58,905 bases of DNA from Bacteroidales bacterium (lineage in GTDB: Bacteria > Bacteroidota > Bacteroidia > Bacteroidales > Muribaculaceae): positions 1 through 58,905 of the forward strand of contig JAJBUH010000251.1 in the NCBI GenBank assembly GCA_020860445.1, written 5' to 3'. A program made the translations under genes and the position numbers. The notes beneath the pieces were generated by a model. That model had not been told where the DNA came from. It searched no databases and saw only the letters and a list, made by a program, of their open reading frames with translations. Position 1 is the first letter of the stretch, and every line of letters starts with the position of its first letter. Positions 1 through 9,358 of the stretch are shown here, in pieces.

Positions 1-148
1 TTGGCGCTCTCGCCTCGAATTGGAGAGAATTTTAAAATTTACCGAAGTATTGTTTAGGTAGTTTAAGGTAAAAATTAAGGTAGAGGGAATTGAAAAGGGT
101 ATTTTTCTTGACCCTCTCCTTTTTACTCACATTACAGTTTATTGAATT

Positions 149-1512
149 ATGAATAGAGCTTGGCTTTTATTATTGGTAGCGCTGTGGCAAATGGCTTATC
201 CCAAGAGCAATTGTATCGTGAATGGCGTACCTTGGTTTGATGACAATGGCAATCCAGTAAACGCACATGGAGCCTGCATACTGCAGGAAGATGGTCGATA
301 TTATCTGTTTGGAGAGTGGAAAAGTGATGGTTCTAATTCTTTTCCGGGATTTTCATGTTATTCCTCTGATGATTTGGTGAATTGGAAATTTGAGAATGTT
401 GTGCTTGGAGTGCAAAGCGAGGGTATACTCGGGCCCAATCGAGTGGGCGAGCGCGTAAAAGTGATGAAATGCCCAGCCTCTGGCGAATATGTAATGCTTA
501 TGCATTGCGACGACCTTGAGTATAAAGATCCCTATATCGGATATGCAACTAGCTCCACAATCAGTGGCCAATATGAATTCCAAGGTCCACTGTTGTTTGA
601 GGGCAAGCCTGTAAAGCGATGGGACATGGGCACATTTCAAGACACCGACGGTTCTGGTTATTTGCTCATACACCATGGACCAGTGCTGAAATTGTCAGCC
701 GACTATCATTCTGTCGAGAGGAAAGCGGCTTATGTTGAGGACTGTGGAGAATCTCCAGCCATGTGTAAAAAGGATGGCCTCTATTACCTGTTTTATTCTG
801 ACCTAACGGCTTGGGAAAAAATGACAATTTCTATTTTACCTCACCAAGCATCGAGGGCCCATGGGTGAAGCGTGGATTATTCTGCCCTAAGGGGGCCCTG
901 ACCTATAATTCACAGACAACCTATGTGTTTATGCTTAAGGATGACGAAGATGTAATCCCGATGTTTATGGGCGACCGATGGTCATATCCCCTCCAAGCGT
1001 CAGCGGCCACTTATGTATGGATGCCATTGCAAATCGAGGGCGAGAAAGTATCGATACCTGAATACTGGCAATGCTGGGATGCCTCGGCTGTGGCTCCAGT
1101 AGATTTATTAGCTAAAGCTAAATCAGTAGATATCGACTCTTTGCCCATTTCTATTTTATGGCATAAGCATGATGGATTAATATCTTCTAATACCCAAGGC
1201 GGTTCATTGGTAATACCTTTTGTGGGTACTCGCGCAGCCATTACGGGAGAATCCAACTCTCACGGAGGGTATGCCCGCGTAAGCGTACTTGATAAGGAAG
1301 GGGACAAACGCTATCAAGGCTTGGTTGATTTCTATAGCTTAAATTCTGAGAGAGCCATACGCCTTATTACTCCAGAGCTCCCCTACGGTGAATATCAACT
1401 GCAAATCGAGGTCACGGGCATTTCACCTATTTGGGATGACAAAAATGGGCATGAATTTGGCAGCGATAATACCTATGTCAACATAGAAAAAATCTATAGT
1501 TTTGCTGATTGA
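149..1512 (+). pseudogene. GH43_24-like exo-beta-1,3-galactanase, frameshifted
   Basis: Secreted glycoside hydrolase predicted to release galactose (or substituted galactose) from a beta-1,3-galactan backbone. The N-terminus is a signal peptide (about residues 1-20). Family-typical motifs are present: AHGACI near 39, GPNRVGERVKV near 96, GESPAM near 200, and after the break NDNFYFTS, YNSQTT and MGDRW, followed by a C-terminal beta-rich domain that may bind carbohydrate. The candidate catalytic set of this subfamily (Glu101, Glu201 and a Gln in NSQTT) is all encoded. The reading frame breaks at a six-A run at 816-821: the first frame ends at 868 and the second continues to 1512. One extra A would restore a single protein of about 450 aa. 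The first fragment alone (239 aa) lacks the Gln. It may be a true pseudogene, a slippage-controlled gene or a base-calling error. The subfamily is assigned from motif memory. Confidence 0.75.
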
Positions 1513-1529
1513 CAATCAGTAAAATTTCT

Positions 1530-1537
1530 TACTTTTG
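1530..1537 (+). promoter_or_regulatory. Bacteroidales -7 box upstream of the six-hairpin glycosidase
   Basis: TACTTTTG matches the TAnnTTTG consensus and has a TTG 18 bp upstream (1509-1511). It lies 37 bp before the next ATG, so this gene may have its own promoter as well as read-through. Confidence 0.4.
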
Positions 1538-1573
1538 CATCTGATTTACCTTAAATCCTACAATTTGTGAGTT

Positions 1574-3662
1574 ATGACAAACAAGTCCATAAAATATATA
1601 CTCTTCATTTTCCTGCTTTCTATCTCTATGCAGACCCTTACAGCCGGGATAACATACAAGACCAACCCCACTACAGGCGCGATCGAGAGCTTAAACATAG
1701 ATAATGACTCTGCCAGCATGAACTGGCTTGTATCCACCGACGGCTCTCAGTATCCATGGGTGACCAATCGGTATGGATGGGGCTTGGGCCGTTTCACTGT
1801 GACAAGAAACCATCAATCGTCAGCGCATTGGTGGAGGGAGCCTAATGCGCTCTCTTCTGATGGCGCTTCTGTCACCTATCAAGATGGCGGAATTCAAATC
1901 AATGTAGAACGTCAATCACAAGAAAATGGCGATTTGGTAGAAACATATCGCATCACAAATGTGGGCAAAGAAGTCGCTGCTGTCCAAGACTTGGCTCTCT
2001 TTACTCCTTTTAATGACAACTATCCAGATTCAAAGACATGCATCAGCCAGCGCGCTCATGCCCACATTTGGCCAGGGGAAAATGCTGCCTGGGTGAATGC
2101 TTTGAGAATGGGAGGCAATGCTCCCCACTTGGGGCTGGTAGTGACCGAGGGCTCTATTGTGGGTTATGAGGTGAATGAGCGCGGCAGAGACAAAGCCAAC
2201 TCGCAATACCGAGGCATCTTTGCCTTGCGCCTCCCCGACCTTTGGCTATCGCCTGGCCAAAGCTATACGTTGCAATGGCGTATCTTCTCTCATCAAGGCA
2301 ATCAAGATTTCTTATCGCAAGTGATAAAATATTGCGGCACTTATCTATCGGCCGACAAATATGTGGGCCAAGTAGGCGACACTATCACTGTTGTGGCCAA
2401 TGCCAGAGTGACGTCTTACCAAAATCTCAAAAATGTGAGCGCCAAGGTCAACGGCCATTCTATTCCAGTCAAGGAAGCTTTCGGTGGCTATACCATGAAG
2501 GTCCCCGTAACCGAGATTGGCGAAATGCGGTTGGATTTTCATTATAATGGCAAGACCACCCACGCCGACCTATTGGGCATTCCCACCGAGCAGGAATTGA
2601 TGGACCGACGTATCTCCTTCATCTTAGAACGCCAGCAGATGAATCGGCCCGAGGATACGCGCTATGGCGCCTATATGATATATGATTGCGAGGGAGATTC
2701 GATTTACTTGAATGACACGCCAAATTGCAATCCTGTAGACCGCGACGAGGGAGCCGAGCGCACTGGCATGGGCGTACTCATGGCTAAGATGTATCGGCTC
2801 ACTGGCGATACTGCTATGTTACATTCTGTAGAGAACTATGCCAGTTTTGTTAGAAATAAGCTGCAGACAACTGATTATAAGACTTTTTCCAGCGTAGATC
2901 AGACTAATCGTAATCGTGGGTATAATTATATGTGGGTGGCCGACTTGTATTTTCAGCTTTGCTTAGCCACTGGCAATAAACAGTATGCTCAGGATGGGTA
3001 TCTGACCCTGCAATCCATGTTTAATCAGTTTGGTTATGGGTTCTATGCCATCGATATCCCTGTGCTTTCCAGCATCGAGGCTCTAACAAAGGTGGGGATG
3101 AAGCGTGAACTTAAGACCTTGCTTAAGGATTATGAAAAGATAGGGGACAACATGATTGCTATCGGCCTCGACTATCCAGCCCATGAAGTGAACTTTGAGC
3201 AGAGCATTGTGGCTCCAGCCGTAGAATTCTTGACTCAGATGCACTTGGCTACTGGCGACAAAAAGTATCTGGCCGAAGCTGAGCGTCAAATCCCTGTTCT
3301 TGAGGCTTTCAACGGTATGCAACCCAGTTATCATCTTAGCGATATAGGCATCCGACACTGGGATGGCCACTGGTTTGGCAAGCGCGAAATGTTTGGGGAT
3401 ACCATGCCTCACTATTGGTCAACTATTACAGCGGCTGCTTTTCATTATTATTACCAGATCACTGGAGATGGATATTTTGAGAAGAAGGCTCAGAATATAG
3501 TGCACAACAATCTTTGTCTCTTTTTTTGCCGATGGCTCTGCCTCATGCGCCTATCTCTATCCTGATAAAATCGATGGTGCCCAGGGTGGCTTTTACGATC
3601 CTTATGCCAACGATCAGGATTGGGCCCTTGTTTACTACCTAAGGGTAATGAAAAATTTATGA
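1574..3662 (+). pseudogene. six-hairpin glycosidase (GH154-like?), frameshifted near the 3' end
   Basis: Secreted protein with a signal peptide (about residues 1-24), an N-terminal beta-sandwich (about 25-330) and an (alpha/alpha)6-barrel region rich in aromatic residues and helical repeats. This layout is that of six-hairpin glycosidases. GH154 beta-glucuronidases have it, and the neighbouring GH115 and galactanase genes fit that, but the family is not proven. The first frame stops at 3565 after 663 aa with a nonsense tail (CRWLCLMRLSLS). A seven-T run at 3521-3527 marks the break: with six T the frame continues as FADGSASCAYLYPD and so on to a stop at 3660-3662, four bases before the GH115 start. 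The loss affects only the last ~30 residues, so the truncated product could still fold. Confidence 0.65.
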
Positions 3663-3666
3663 TTAT

Positions 3667-5946
3667 ATGAAAAGGGAAATAATAGTTATAGCCATTGCCT
3701 TTGTGGTAAGATTTGTATCATTCGGGGCGACGTGGAGCTCGGGATGCCATCTCACAGCTGTCATCGACACCGCAGATTATCCCATGCTTGCGTCTGCCTA
3801 TGGGCTGCTGCATCGCGACTTGATGTCAGTGCTTGGATCTGAGCTTTCGATTGGTTCGCCTGGAGAAATAGAGGTGTCCATTAACCCCCATTGTCCTGAT
3901 CTATACGGCCTCAGCCAGGCTTTTAAGCTCGAGTCAGAGACCGATGGACAAATATCAATCATTGGAAGCGATGAGGCAGGAGCAGCCTATGGCATAATAG
4001 AATTGACGCGTCTGCTGGGAGTTTCCCCTTGGGAATGGTGGGCTGATGCTAAGCCTATGCCTCAGGAGACTTTTTCTTTGGCCGAGGGCTATAGCACTGT
4101 ACAATCCCCGTCTGTGGAATATCGTGGCATTTTTATCAACGATGAGGACTGGGGCCTTATGCCATGGAGTTGCCAGAATTATGAGCCCGCTGAGCCAGGC
4201 CGCATAGGGCCTCAGACAACGGCTCGGATATTTGAGCTAATGCTGCGCCTACGTGCTAATTATTACTGGCCTCCGATGCATGAATGCACTTACCCTTTCT
4301 TCCTTACTCACGGGAATCGAGAAATAGCGAAAAAATATGGGATTTATGTAGGTGGGAGCCATTGCGAACCTATGGCCTCCTCGGCCGCTACCGAGTGGAA
4401 ATTGCGCGGCCATGGAGATTATGATTATGTAAACAATCCAGAGATGGTGTATGAGTTTTGGGAAGAACGTGTTAAAGAGGTTGCGGATCAGCCAATAGTC
4501 TACACTATTGGAATGCGAGGGATACACGATGGAGCAATGCAAGGCGCCGCTACAACTGAAAGCCAAAGAGATGTGCTGACGCGCGTCTTTAACGATCAGC
4601 GCCATCTTTTGGCTCGATACGTAAATGCAGATTCGACCCAGGTGCCCCAGGTCTTTATCCCATATAAGGAAGTGCTTGATGTGTACAATTCGGGATTAGA
4701 GATACCCGAGGATGTGTGTCTGATGTGGTGTGATGACAATTATGGATACATTAAGCATTTTCCCAACGCTGAAGAATCAACCAGGACTGGTGGCAATGGC
4801 GTATATTATCATGTATCCTATTGGGGGCGTCCTCATGATTATCTTTGGCTCGGTACCGCCAGCCCCTACCTTCTTTATCAGCAAATGGAACAGGCTTATG
4901 AAAGTGGCATCCGTAGAATGTGGATTCTAAATGTAGGCGATATCAAAGCTGCCGAGTACCAGACAGAATTATTCTTAGACATGGCTTGGGATTTTCATAA
5001 GATAGCTGCCCAAGGCCCACAGAGACATCTTCAATCTTTCTTAGAGCGCGAGTTTGGCATTGATGTCGCTGAAAAGCTTACAGAAGTTATGGATACCCAT
5101 TATCGATTGGCTTTTGTGCGTAAGCCTGAATTCATGGGCGCCACTCGCGAAGAGGAATGGGACACTCCTCAATGGCGTGTAGTAAAAGACCTGCCCTGGG
5201 ATATTGAATACATCAACAACCGCCTCTCTGAATATCAGGGCATTGGCTTAGCTGTCAAGGAAATTGAAGAACTTTTGCCTCAATGTCGCAGAGATGAGTT
5301 TTACCAATTGGTAAGATATCCGGTGCAAGCTTCAGAGCAGATGAATATCAAATGTCTTTCGGCTCAATTGGCTCGCCATGGCTTAGAGGACTGGAATCGC
5401 TGCGATGAGGCCTACGATAGCATAGTAAGCCTTACTCGGTACTATTCTGAGCTTCAGGGCGGCAAATGGAGAGGAATTATGGATTGTCAGCCCCGAAATC
5501 TCCCCGTGTTTGCTCCTTTGGAGCACCGCAAAGATTCAACAAGCATGCCAATGCATAAAAAACCTATTGCAACGATCAATGCTACAGACATTGGGGGAGA
5601 ATCTTACCAAGGGCTGGGATACAGTGGCAGTAGCGCTTTGCTGCGGCAAAATCATACTTACCCAGTAAGTTTGCCAGCGCAAGAAGACAAATCCTATGAG
5701 GTGCAATTTTGTTTTATCCCAACTCATCCTCTCATAGGGACTTCGCTAAGAATTAGAGTGGCGGATGACAATGGCAATGCGATGGAATTTGACTATGCTA
5801 CCCGGGGCCGAAGCGAGGAATGGAAAGAAAATGTTCTAAATAATCGTTCAATTCGTTCTTTTTATACTTCCAATGCACAATCCCTTACCATCAAAGCTTT
5901 AGACCCAGGCATCATTTTAGACCAAATCTTGGTCTTTGAGCTTTGA
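3667..5946 (+). CDS. GH115 alpha-glucuronidase
   Basis: Exo-acting alpha-glucuronidase that removes (4-O-methyl-)glucuronic acid side chains from plant glycans in the periplasm or at the cell surface. The 759-aa protein has a hydrophobic signal segment (about 3-20), an N-terminal domain ending in PWEWWAD near 118, and the family-defining motifs in order: YRGIFINDEDWGL near 150, GSHCEPM near 233, GMRGIHDGAM near 282, PQVFIPYKEVLD near 326, MWCDDNYGYI near 352 and SYWGRPHDYLW near 384. A C-terminal beta-sandwich follows (about 640-759). Length and motifs are complete, making it the only clearly intact hydrolase of this cluster. It starts four bases after the repaired end of the upstream gene, so the genes form an operon. 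GH115 members act on glucuronoxylan and some on arabinogalactan; the neighbours favour the latter. Confidence 0.92.
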   Translation: MKREIIVIAIAFVVRFVSFGATWSSGCHLTAVIDTADYPMLASAYGLLHRDLMSVLGSELSIGSPGEIEVSINPHCPDLYGLSQAFKLESETDGQISIIGSDEAGAAYGIIELTRLLGVSPWEWWADAKPMPQETFSLAEGYSTVQSPSVEYRGIFINDEDWGLMPWSCQNYEPAEPGRIGPQTTARIFELMLRLRANYYWPPMHECTYPFFLTHGNREIAKKYGIYVGGSHCEPMASSAATEWKLRGHGDYDYVNNPEMVYEFWEERVKEVADQPIVYTIGMRGIHDGAMQGAATTESQRDVLTRVFNDQRHLLARYVNADSTQVPQVFIPYKEVLDVYNSGLEIPEDVCLMWCDDNYGYIKHFPNAEESTRTGGNGVYYHVSYWGRPHDYLWLGTASPYLLYQQMEQAYESGIRRMWILNVGDIKAAEYQTELFLDMAWDFHKIAAQGPQRHLQSFLEREFGIDVAEKLTEVMDTHYRLAFVRKPEFMGATREEEWDTPQWRVVKDLPWDIEYINNRLSEYQGIGLAVKEIEELLPQCRRDEFYQLVRYPVQASEQMNIKCLSAQLARHGLEDWNRCDEAYDSIVSLTRYYSELQGGKWRGIMDCQPRNLPVFAPLEHRKDSTSMPMHKKPIATINATDIGGESYQGLGYSGSSALLRQNHTYPVSLPAQEDKSYEVQFCFIPTHPLIGTSLRIRVADDNGNAMEFDYATRGRSEEWKENVLNNRSIRSFYTSNAQSLTIKALDPGIILDQILVFEL

Positions 5947-6020
5947 TGGTAATCGACTCCTTTAGCCATAATTAACTTGGCAGTCATCTGAATTATGAGT
6001 GATAACTTTAAAACTTTTAT

Positions 6021-6968
6021 ATGGACCAATATTTTGCTTCTGAGTATAGATACGAAGCCGATTGCGTGGGTTATCGGCGTTGTGGCGATAGCGGCCTATT
6101 GCTGCCAAAGGTAAGCCTTGGTTTCTGGCACAACTTTGGCAGCGTGGATCCCTACCAACGCTCCAAGGACATCACCCGCTACGCCTTTGATCACGGAATC
6201 ACCCATTTCGACCTTGCAAACAATTATGGCCCTGTGTATGGCAGCGCCGAGGAGACCATGGGTCGCCTTATGGATGATACTTTCCGCCCTTATCGCGACG
6301 AATTGGTAATCAGCACTAAGGCTGGCTATGATATGTGGCCAGGTCCTTATGGCAACTGGGGGTCGCGCAAATATCTGATGGCAAGTCTCGATCAAAGTCT
6401 AAAACGAATGCATCTTGACTATGTGGATATATTCTACAGTCATCGCTATGACCCTAACACCCCGCTGCGTGAAACTCTTCAAGCTCTGGTGGACATAGTC
6501 CAGGTTGGCAAAGCTCTGTACGTGGGCATTTCGCGTTGGCCTCTCGATGCATTCAAATTTGCTTATCAATATCTGATGGAGCGGGATGTGCCTCTGCTCA
6601 TATATCAAGGCCGCTTAAACCTTCTCGATCGTTCCCCAATCGAAGAGGGCATCCTTGATTTTTGTCAAGAAAAAGGTGTGGGCTTCATCTCATTCTCTCC
6701 CTTGGCCCAAGGGTTGCTTACCGACCGTTATCTAAATGGCATCCCACAGGATAGCCGCATGGCTCGCAATGGGTCGCTAAAAGGGAGTATGCTTACTCCC
6801 GAGTTGCTGACAAAAATAAGGGCTTTCAACGCTGAGGCTGCATCTCACAATCTTAAGCTTTCTCAATATGCCCTTCGATGGATACTGGATCAGCCTGGAA
6901 TCACCTCAGTCCTAATAGGAGCAAGCTCCATAGGACAGCTTGAGACCAACCTCCAAGCCGTGAAATAG
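6021..6968 (+). CDS. aldo-keto reductase (YghZ-like), probably C-terminally truncated
   Basis: NAD(P)H-dependent aldo-keto reductase of the group that includes L-glyceraldehyde 3-phosphate reductase, predicted to reduce small sugar aldehydes in the cytoplasm. The catalytic tetrad is visible: Asp64 and Tyr69 in FDLANNYG, Lys100 in ISTKAGYD and His141 in YSHRYDP. The cofactor-binding end GITSVLIGAS is near residue 300. The gene stops at an amber codon right after NLQAVK, about 30 residues short of the usual family length. In-frame translation past the stop gives STLFSVYEFSSEG, which resembles the missing family tail, and then a second stop. This looks like a nonsense mutation followed by decay. 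It is co-directional with the glycosidases and may process released sugars. Confidence 0.85.
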   Translation: MDQYFASEYRYEADCVGYRRCGDSGLLLPKVSLGFWHNFGSVDPYQRSKDITRYAFDHGITHFDLANNYGPVYGSAEETMGRLMDDTFRPYRDELVISTKAGYDMWPGPYGNWGSRKYLMASLDQSLKRMHLDYVDIFYSHRYDPNTPLRETLQALVDIVQVGKALYVGISRWPLDAFKFAYQYLMERDVPLLIYQGRLNLLDRSPIEEGILDFCQEKGVGFISFSPLAQGLLTDRYLNGIPQDSRMARNGSLKGSMLTPELLTKIRAFNAEAASHNLKLSQYALRWILDQPGITSVLIGASSIGQLETNLQAVK

Positions 6969-7072
6969 AGTACGCTATTCTCTGTCTATGAATTTTCATC
7001 TGAGGGGTAAATTTATGGAAAAACGGATTTTTACCATGCAACGATAACTGTTTTATTGATTCAAAACAGAGG

Positions 7073-7136
7073 AAATCCCCTATAATCAGCGGAATCTACC
7101 CAAATTTGGGTAGATTCCGCTGATTATGGGGGATTT
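7073..7136. repeat. palindromic repeat, copy 1 (bidirectional terminator-like)
   Basis: Almost perfect inverted repeat with arms of about 29 bp around AAATTT, followed by a T-run. It lies between the convergent aldo-keto reductase and metY genes and probably ends both transcripts. A second copy is at 9291-9356. Confidence 0.85.
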
Positions 7137-7150
7137 TTGTAAACTGGAGC

Positions 7151-8431
7151 CTATTTTTCTAATGCTTGCTGGATGTCAGCGATGAGGTCGTCGGCATCCT
7201 CAATGCCGCAGCTGAGGCGGATTAGATCGGGAGCGATGCCAGCTTGGGCAAGTTGCTCATCGCTGAGCTGGCGATGGGTATGGCTGGCCGGGTGTAGCAC
7301 GCAACTGCGAGCGTCAGCCACATGGGTGGCGATGCGTATCAAGCGCAGCGAATCCATGAATCGGATAGCTCGGTCGCGGTCGCCCTTGAGGCCGAATGCC
7401 AACACGCCGCATGAGCCATTGGGCAGATATTTCTGTGCCAATTCGTAGCTTGGCGATGATGGGAGGCCGGGATAGTTAACCCAAGCCACACGCGGGTCAT
7501 TCTCCAAGAACTCAGCAATTTTCTGCGCGTTGCGGCAGTGCTGAGCCATGCGCAGATGCAGGGTCTCGAGGCCGAGGTTGAGGATATATGAGTTCATAGG
7601 GCCAGGTATGCTGCCGAGGTCGCGCATCAGCTGAGCCACGCACTTAGTGATGTAGGCATTTTTGCCAAATGCCTTAGTGTATGTGAGGCCGTGGTAAGAT
7701 TCATCGGGTGTGGTGAGGCCAGGATATTTATCAGCATGGGCATCCCAGTCAAAGTTGCCGCTGTCGACTATGCAGCCGCCGACTTGTGCGCCATGGCCAT
7801 CCATATATTTGGTGGTAGAGTGAGTTACGATGTCGCAACCCCAATCAAATGGATTGCAGTTGACCGGCGTGGCAAAGGTGTTGTCTACGATCAATGGCAC
7901 GCCATGCTTATGAGCCAGCTTGGCAAATCTCTCGATGTCGAAGACTTTGCAACCGGGGTTAGAGATGGTCTCGCCGAATACCAGCTTGGTGTTGGGGCGG
8001 AATTCTGCCTCAATCTCCTCATCGGTAGCGTCGGGCGAAACAAAGGTGCACTCGATGCCGAGCTTCTTCATCGTGACCCCGAAGAGGTTGAATGTGCCAC
8101 CGTAGATGTCATTGCATGAGATGAAATGGTCGCCAGCGCCGCAGATGTTGAACACTGCGTAGAAATTAGCGGCTTGGCCGCTCGATGTGACCATAGCGCC
8201 AACGCCGCCCTCGAGGGCGCAAATCTTTGCGGCCACTTGGTCGTTGGTGGGATTCTCCAGACGGGTATAGAAATAGCCCTTTTTCTTGAGGTCGAAGAGC
8301 ATAGCCATCTCTTCGGAATTGGCGTAGTTGAATGTTGTGCTTTGTATTATCGGTAGCTGGCGCGGTCCTCCATTCTCGGGCTGCCAACCAGCTTGCACAC
8401 ACAGCGTAGCTTTGCTTAGTTTGCGATCCAT
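7151..8431 (-). CDS. metY: O-acetylhomoserine sulfhydrylase / aminocarboxypropyltransferase
   Basis: PLP enzyme of the Cys/Met metabolism family that makes homocysteine from O-acetylhomoserine and sulfide in the cytoplasm. The 426-aa protein has the usual length. It carries SSGQAANF near 83 (phosphate binding), VDNTFATP near 182 and the PLP lysine Lys208 in HSTTKYMDGHG, then a conserved C-terminal domain with SCVLHPASHTHRQL. The insertion pattern around 210-260 (YPGLTTPDESYHGL) favours MetY over MetB or MetC. It stands alone, with palindromic copy 1 at its 3' end and a divergent macro-domain gene upstream. No riboswitch was recognised in its short leader. Confidence 0.93.
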   Translation of the reverse strand: MDRKLSKATLCVQAGWQPENGGPRQLPIIQSTTFNYANSEEMAMLFDLKKKGYFYTRLENPTNDQVAAKICALEGGVGAMVTSSGQAANFYAVFNICGAGDHFISCNDIYGGTFNLFGVTMKKLGIECTFVSPDATDEEIEAEFRPNTKLVFGETISNPGCKVFDIERFAKLAHKHGVPLIVDNTFATPVNCNPFDWGCDIVTHSTTKYMDGHGAQVGGCIVDSGNFDWDAHADKYPGLTTPDESYHGLTYTKAFGKNAYITKCVAQLMRDLGSIPGPMNSYILNLGLETLHLRMAQHCRNAQKIAEFLENDPRVAWVNYPGLPSSPSYELAQKYLPNGSCGVLAFGLKGDRDRAIRFMDSLRLIRIATHVADARSCVLHPASHTHRQLSDEQLAQAGIAPDLIRLSCGIEDADDLIADIQQALEK

Positions 8432-8485
8432 ATTGGTTTATCAGTTTATGGCTGCAAATTTAAGAAAAATTTCAAAGAAAATCGC

Positions 8486-8493
8486 TACCTTTG
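8486..8493 (+). promoter_or_regulatory. -7 box for the macro-domain gene
   Basis: TACCTTTG matches TAnnTTTG, 62 bp before the ATG at 8555. No good -33 element is seen. Confidence 0.4.
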
Positions 8494-8554
8494 CAACATA
8501 ACTTTACGGATTTAACGTAAAGCCCCTCTATGACATTTATTTAAACAGAAGGTT

Positions 8555-9277
8555 ATGGTAAGAAGAAACGAACAGAAAGTGGCTATCTTTGAGGATACCA
8601 TGCGCAGATGCGATACAGTGCCCGAGACTGAGTTTATCTTTGGCGATATCAAGATTGAGCCCAAGCCAGGCAAATGCAAGGTCAAAGTGATTGACAGCGA
8701 TACATTTACGGCTTGTCGCCCCGGTGATGTTGCTCTGAATTTCGCCAGCGGCTGGGTGCCAGGCGGAGGCGTGACCAAGGGTTCGACCGCTCAGGAGGAG
8801 GACCTCTGCCGCCGTTCGTCATTGTATCGGGGATTGACCTCGCCCGAGGGCAAGCCATTCTATAACGCCAATCATCGTCGACCCAATATCAGTACCAATG
8901 CCATGCTGCTGTCGCGCGATGTTGAGGTGATAAAGGACAAGAATTATGACCTGCTGCGCCAGCCATTTGAGGTGGATGTGCTCACCGTAGCCGCTCCTCG
9001 CCTATGCGATGGCATGCCTTGCAGTCAGGAAGAACTGGATGAAGTGCTGCGCAGCCGCATTGAGGCCATCGTGAAGACGCTTGCTGCCAATGGCTATCGC
9101 CGCGCCATCCTCGGGGCCTGGGGATGCGGTGCCTACGGCAACGATCCCGTAGCCGTGGCTCGTTATTTCCACGAATCCCTCGACCGCTATACCGGCTATT
9201 TCGATGAAATCATCTTCGCCATCCCCCTCGGTCGCCGCGACCAAAACCTCTACCTCTTCTCCCAAGAATTCAAATAA
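8555..9277 (+). CDS. TIGR02452-family microbial PARG-like macro protein
   Basis: Predicted ADP-ribose glycohydrolase-like protein of the bacterial-type PARG group (TIGR02452/DUF2263), which would remove ADP-ribose from modified targets in the cytoplasm. The 240-aa protein carries the signature GGG (70-72) and QEE (80-82) inside LNFASGWVPGGG...AQEEDLCRRSSLY. It also has VLTVAAPR near 144 and the glycine-rich AILGAWGCGAYGNDP near 184, both typical of macro folds. It is divergent from metY and convergent with the YifB gene, with palindromic copy 2 right after its stop. No ADP-ribosyl transferase is visible nearby, so a toxin-antitoxin role is not supported here. Confidence 0.88.
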   Translation: MVRRNEQKVAIFEDTMRRCDTVPETEFIFGDIKIEPKPGKCKVKVIDSDTFTACRPGDVALNFASGWVPGGGVTKGSTAQEEDLCRRSSLYRGLTSPEGKPFYNANHRRPNISTNAMLLSRDVEVIKDKNYDLLRQPFEVDVLTVAAPRLCDGMPCSQEELDEVLRSRIEAIVKTLAANGYRRAILGAWGCGAYGNDPVAVARYFHESLDRYTGYFDEIIFAIPLGRRDQNLYLFSQEFK

Positions 9278-9290
9278 AGCCTCACAAGGG

Positions 9291-9356
9291 AAAATCCCCT
9301 ATAATCGGCGGAATCTACCCAAATTTGGGCAGATTCCGCCGATTATAGGGGATTTT
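9291..9356. repeat. palindromic repeat, copy 2 (bidirectional terminator-like)
   Basis: Second copy of the 7073-7136 palindrome, with arms of about 31-33 bp around AAATTT. Relative to copy 1, one arm position changes A to G and its partner changes T to C, so the pairing is kept. It lies between the convergent macro and YifB genes and touches the YifB stop codon. Confidence 0.85.
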
Positions 9357-9358
9357 TG

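Noticed and set aside
149-868. Programmed -1 frameshifting at the A-run as in some transposases.
   Set aside because: The bases around 812-823 do not form a clean X-XXY-YYZ heptamer in the reading frame, no downstream stem was evident, and the family is normally a single frame. Kept only as a slippage possibility.
8555-9277. A DarTG-like or other ADP-ribosylation toxin-antitoxin pair around the macro protein.
   Set aside because: Neighbours are metY and the YifB ATPase on the opposite strand; no transferase gene is present.
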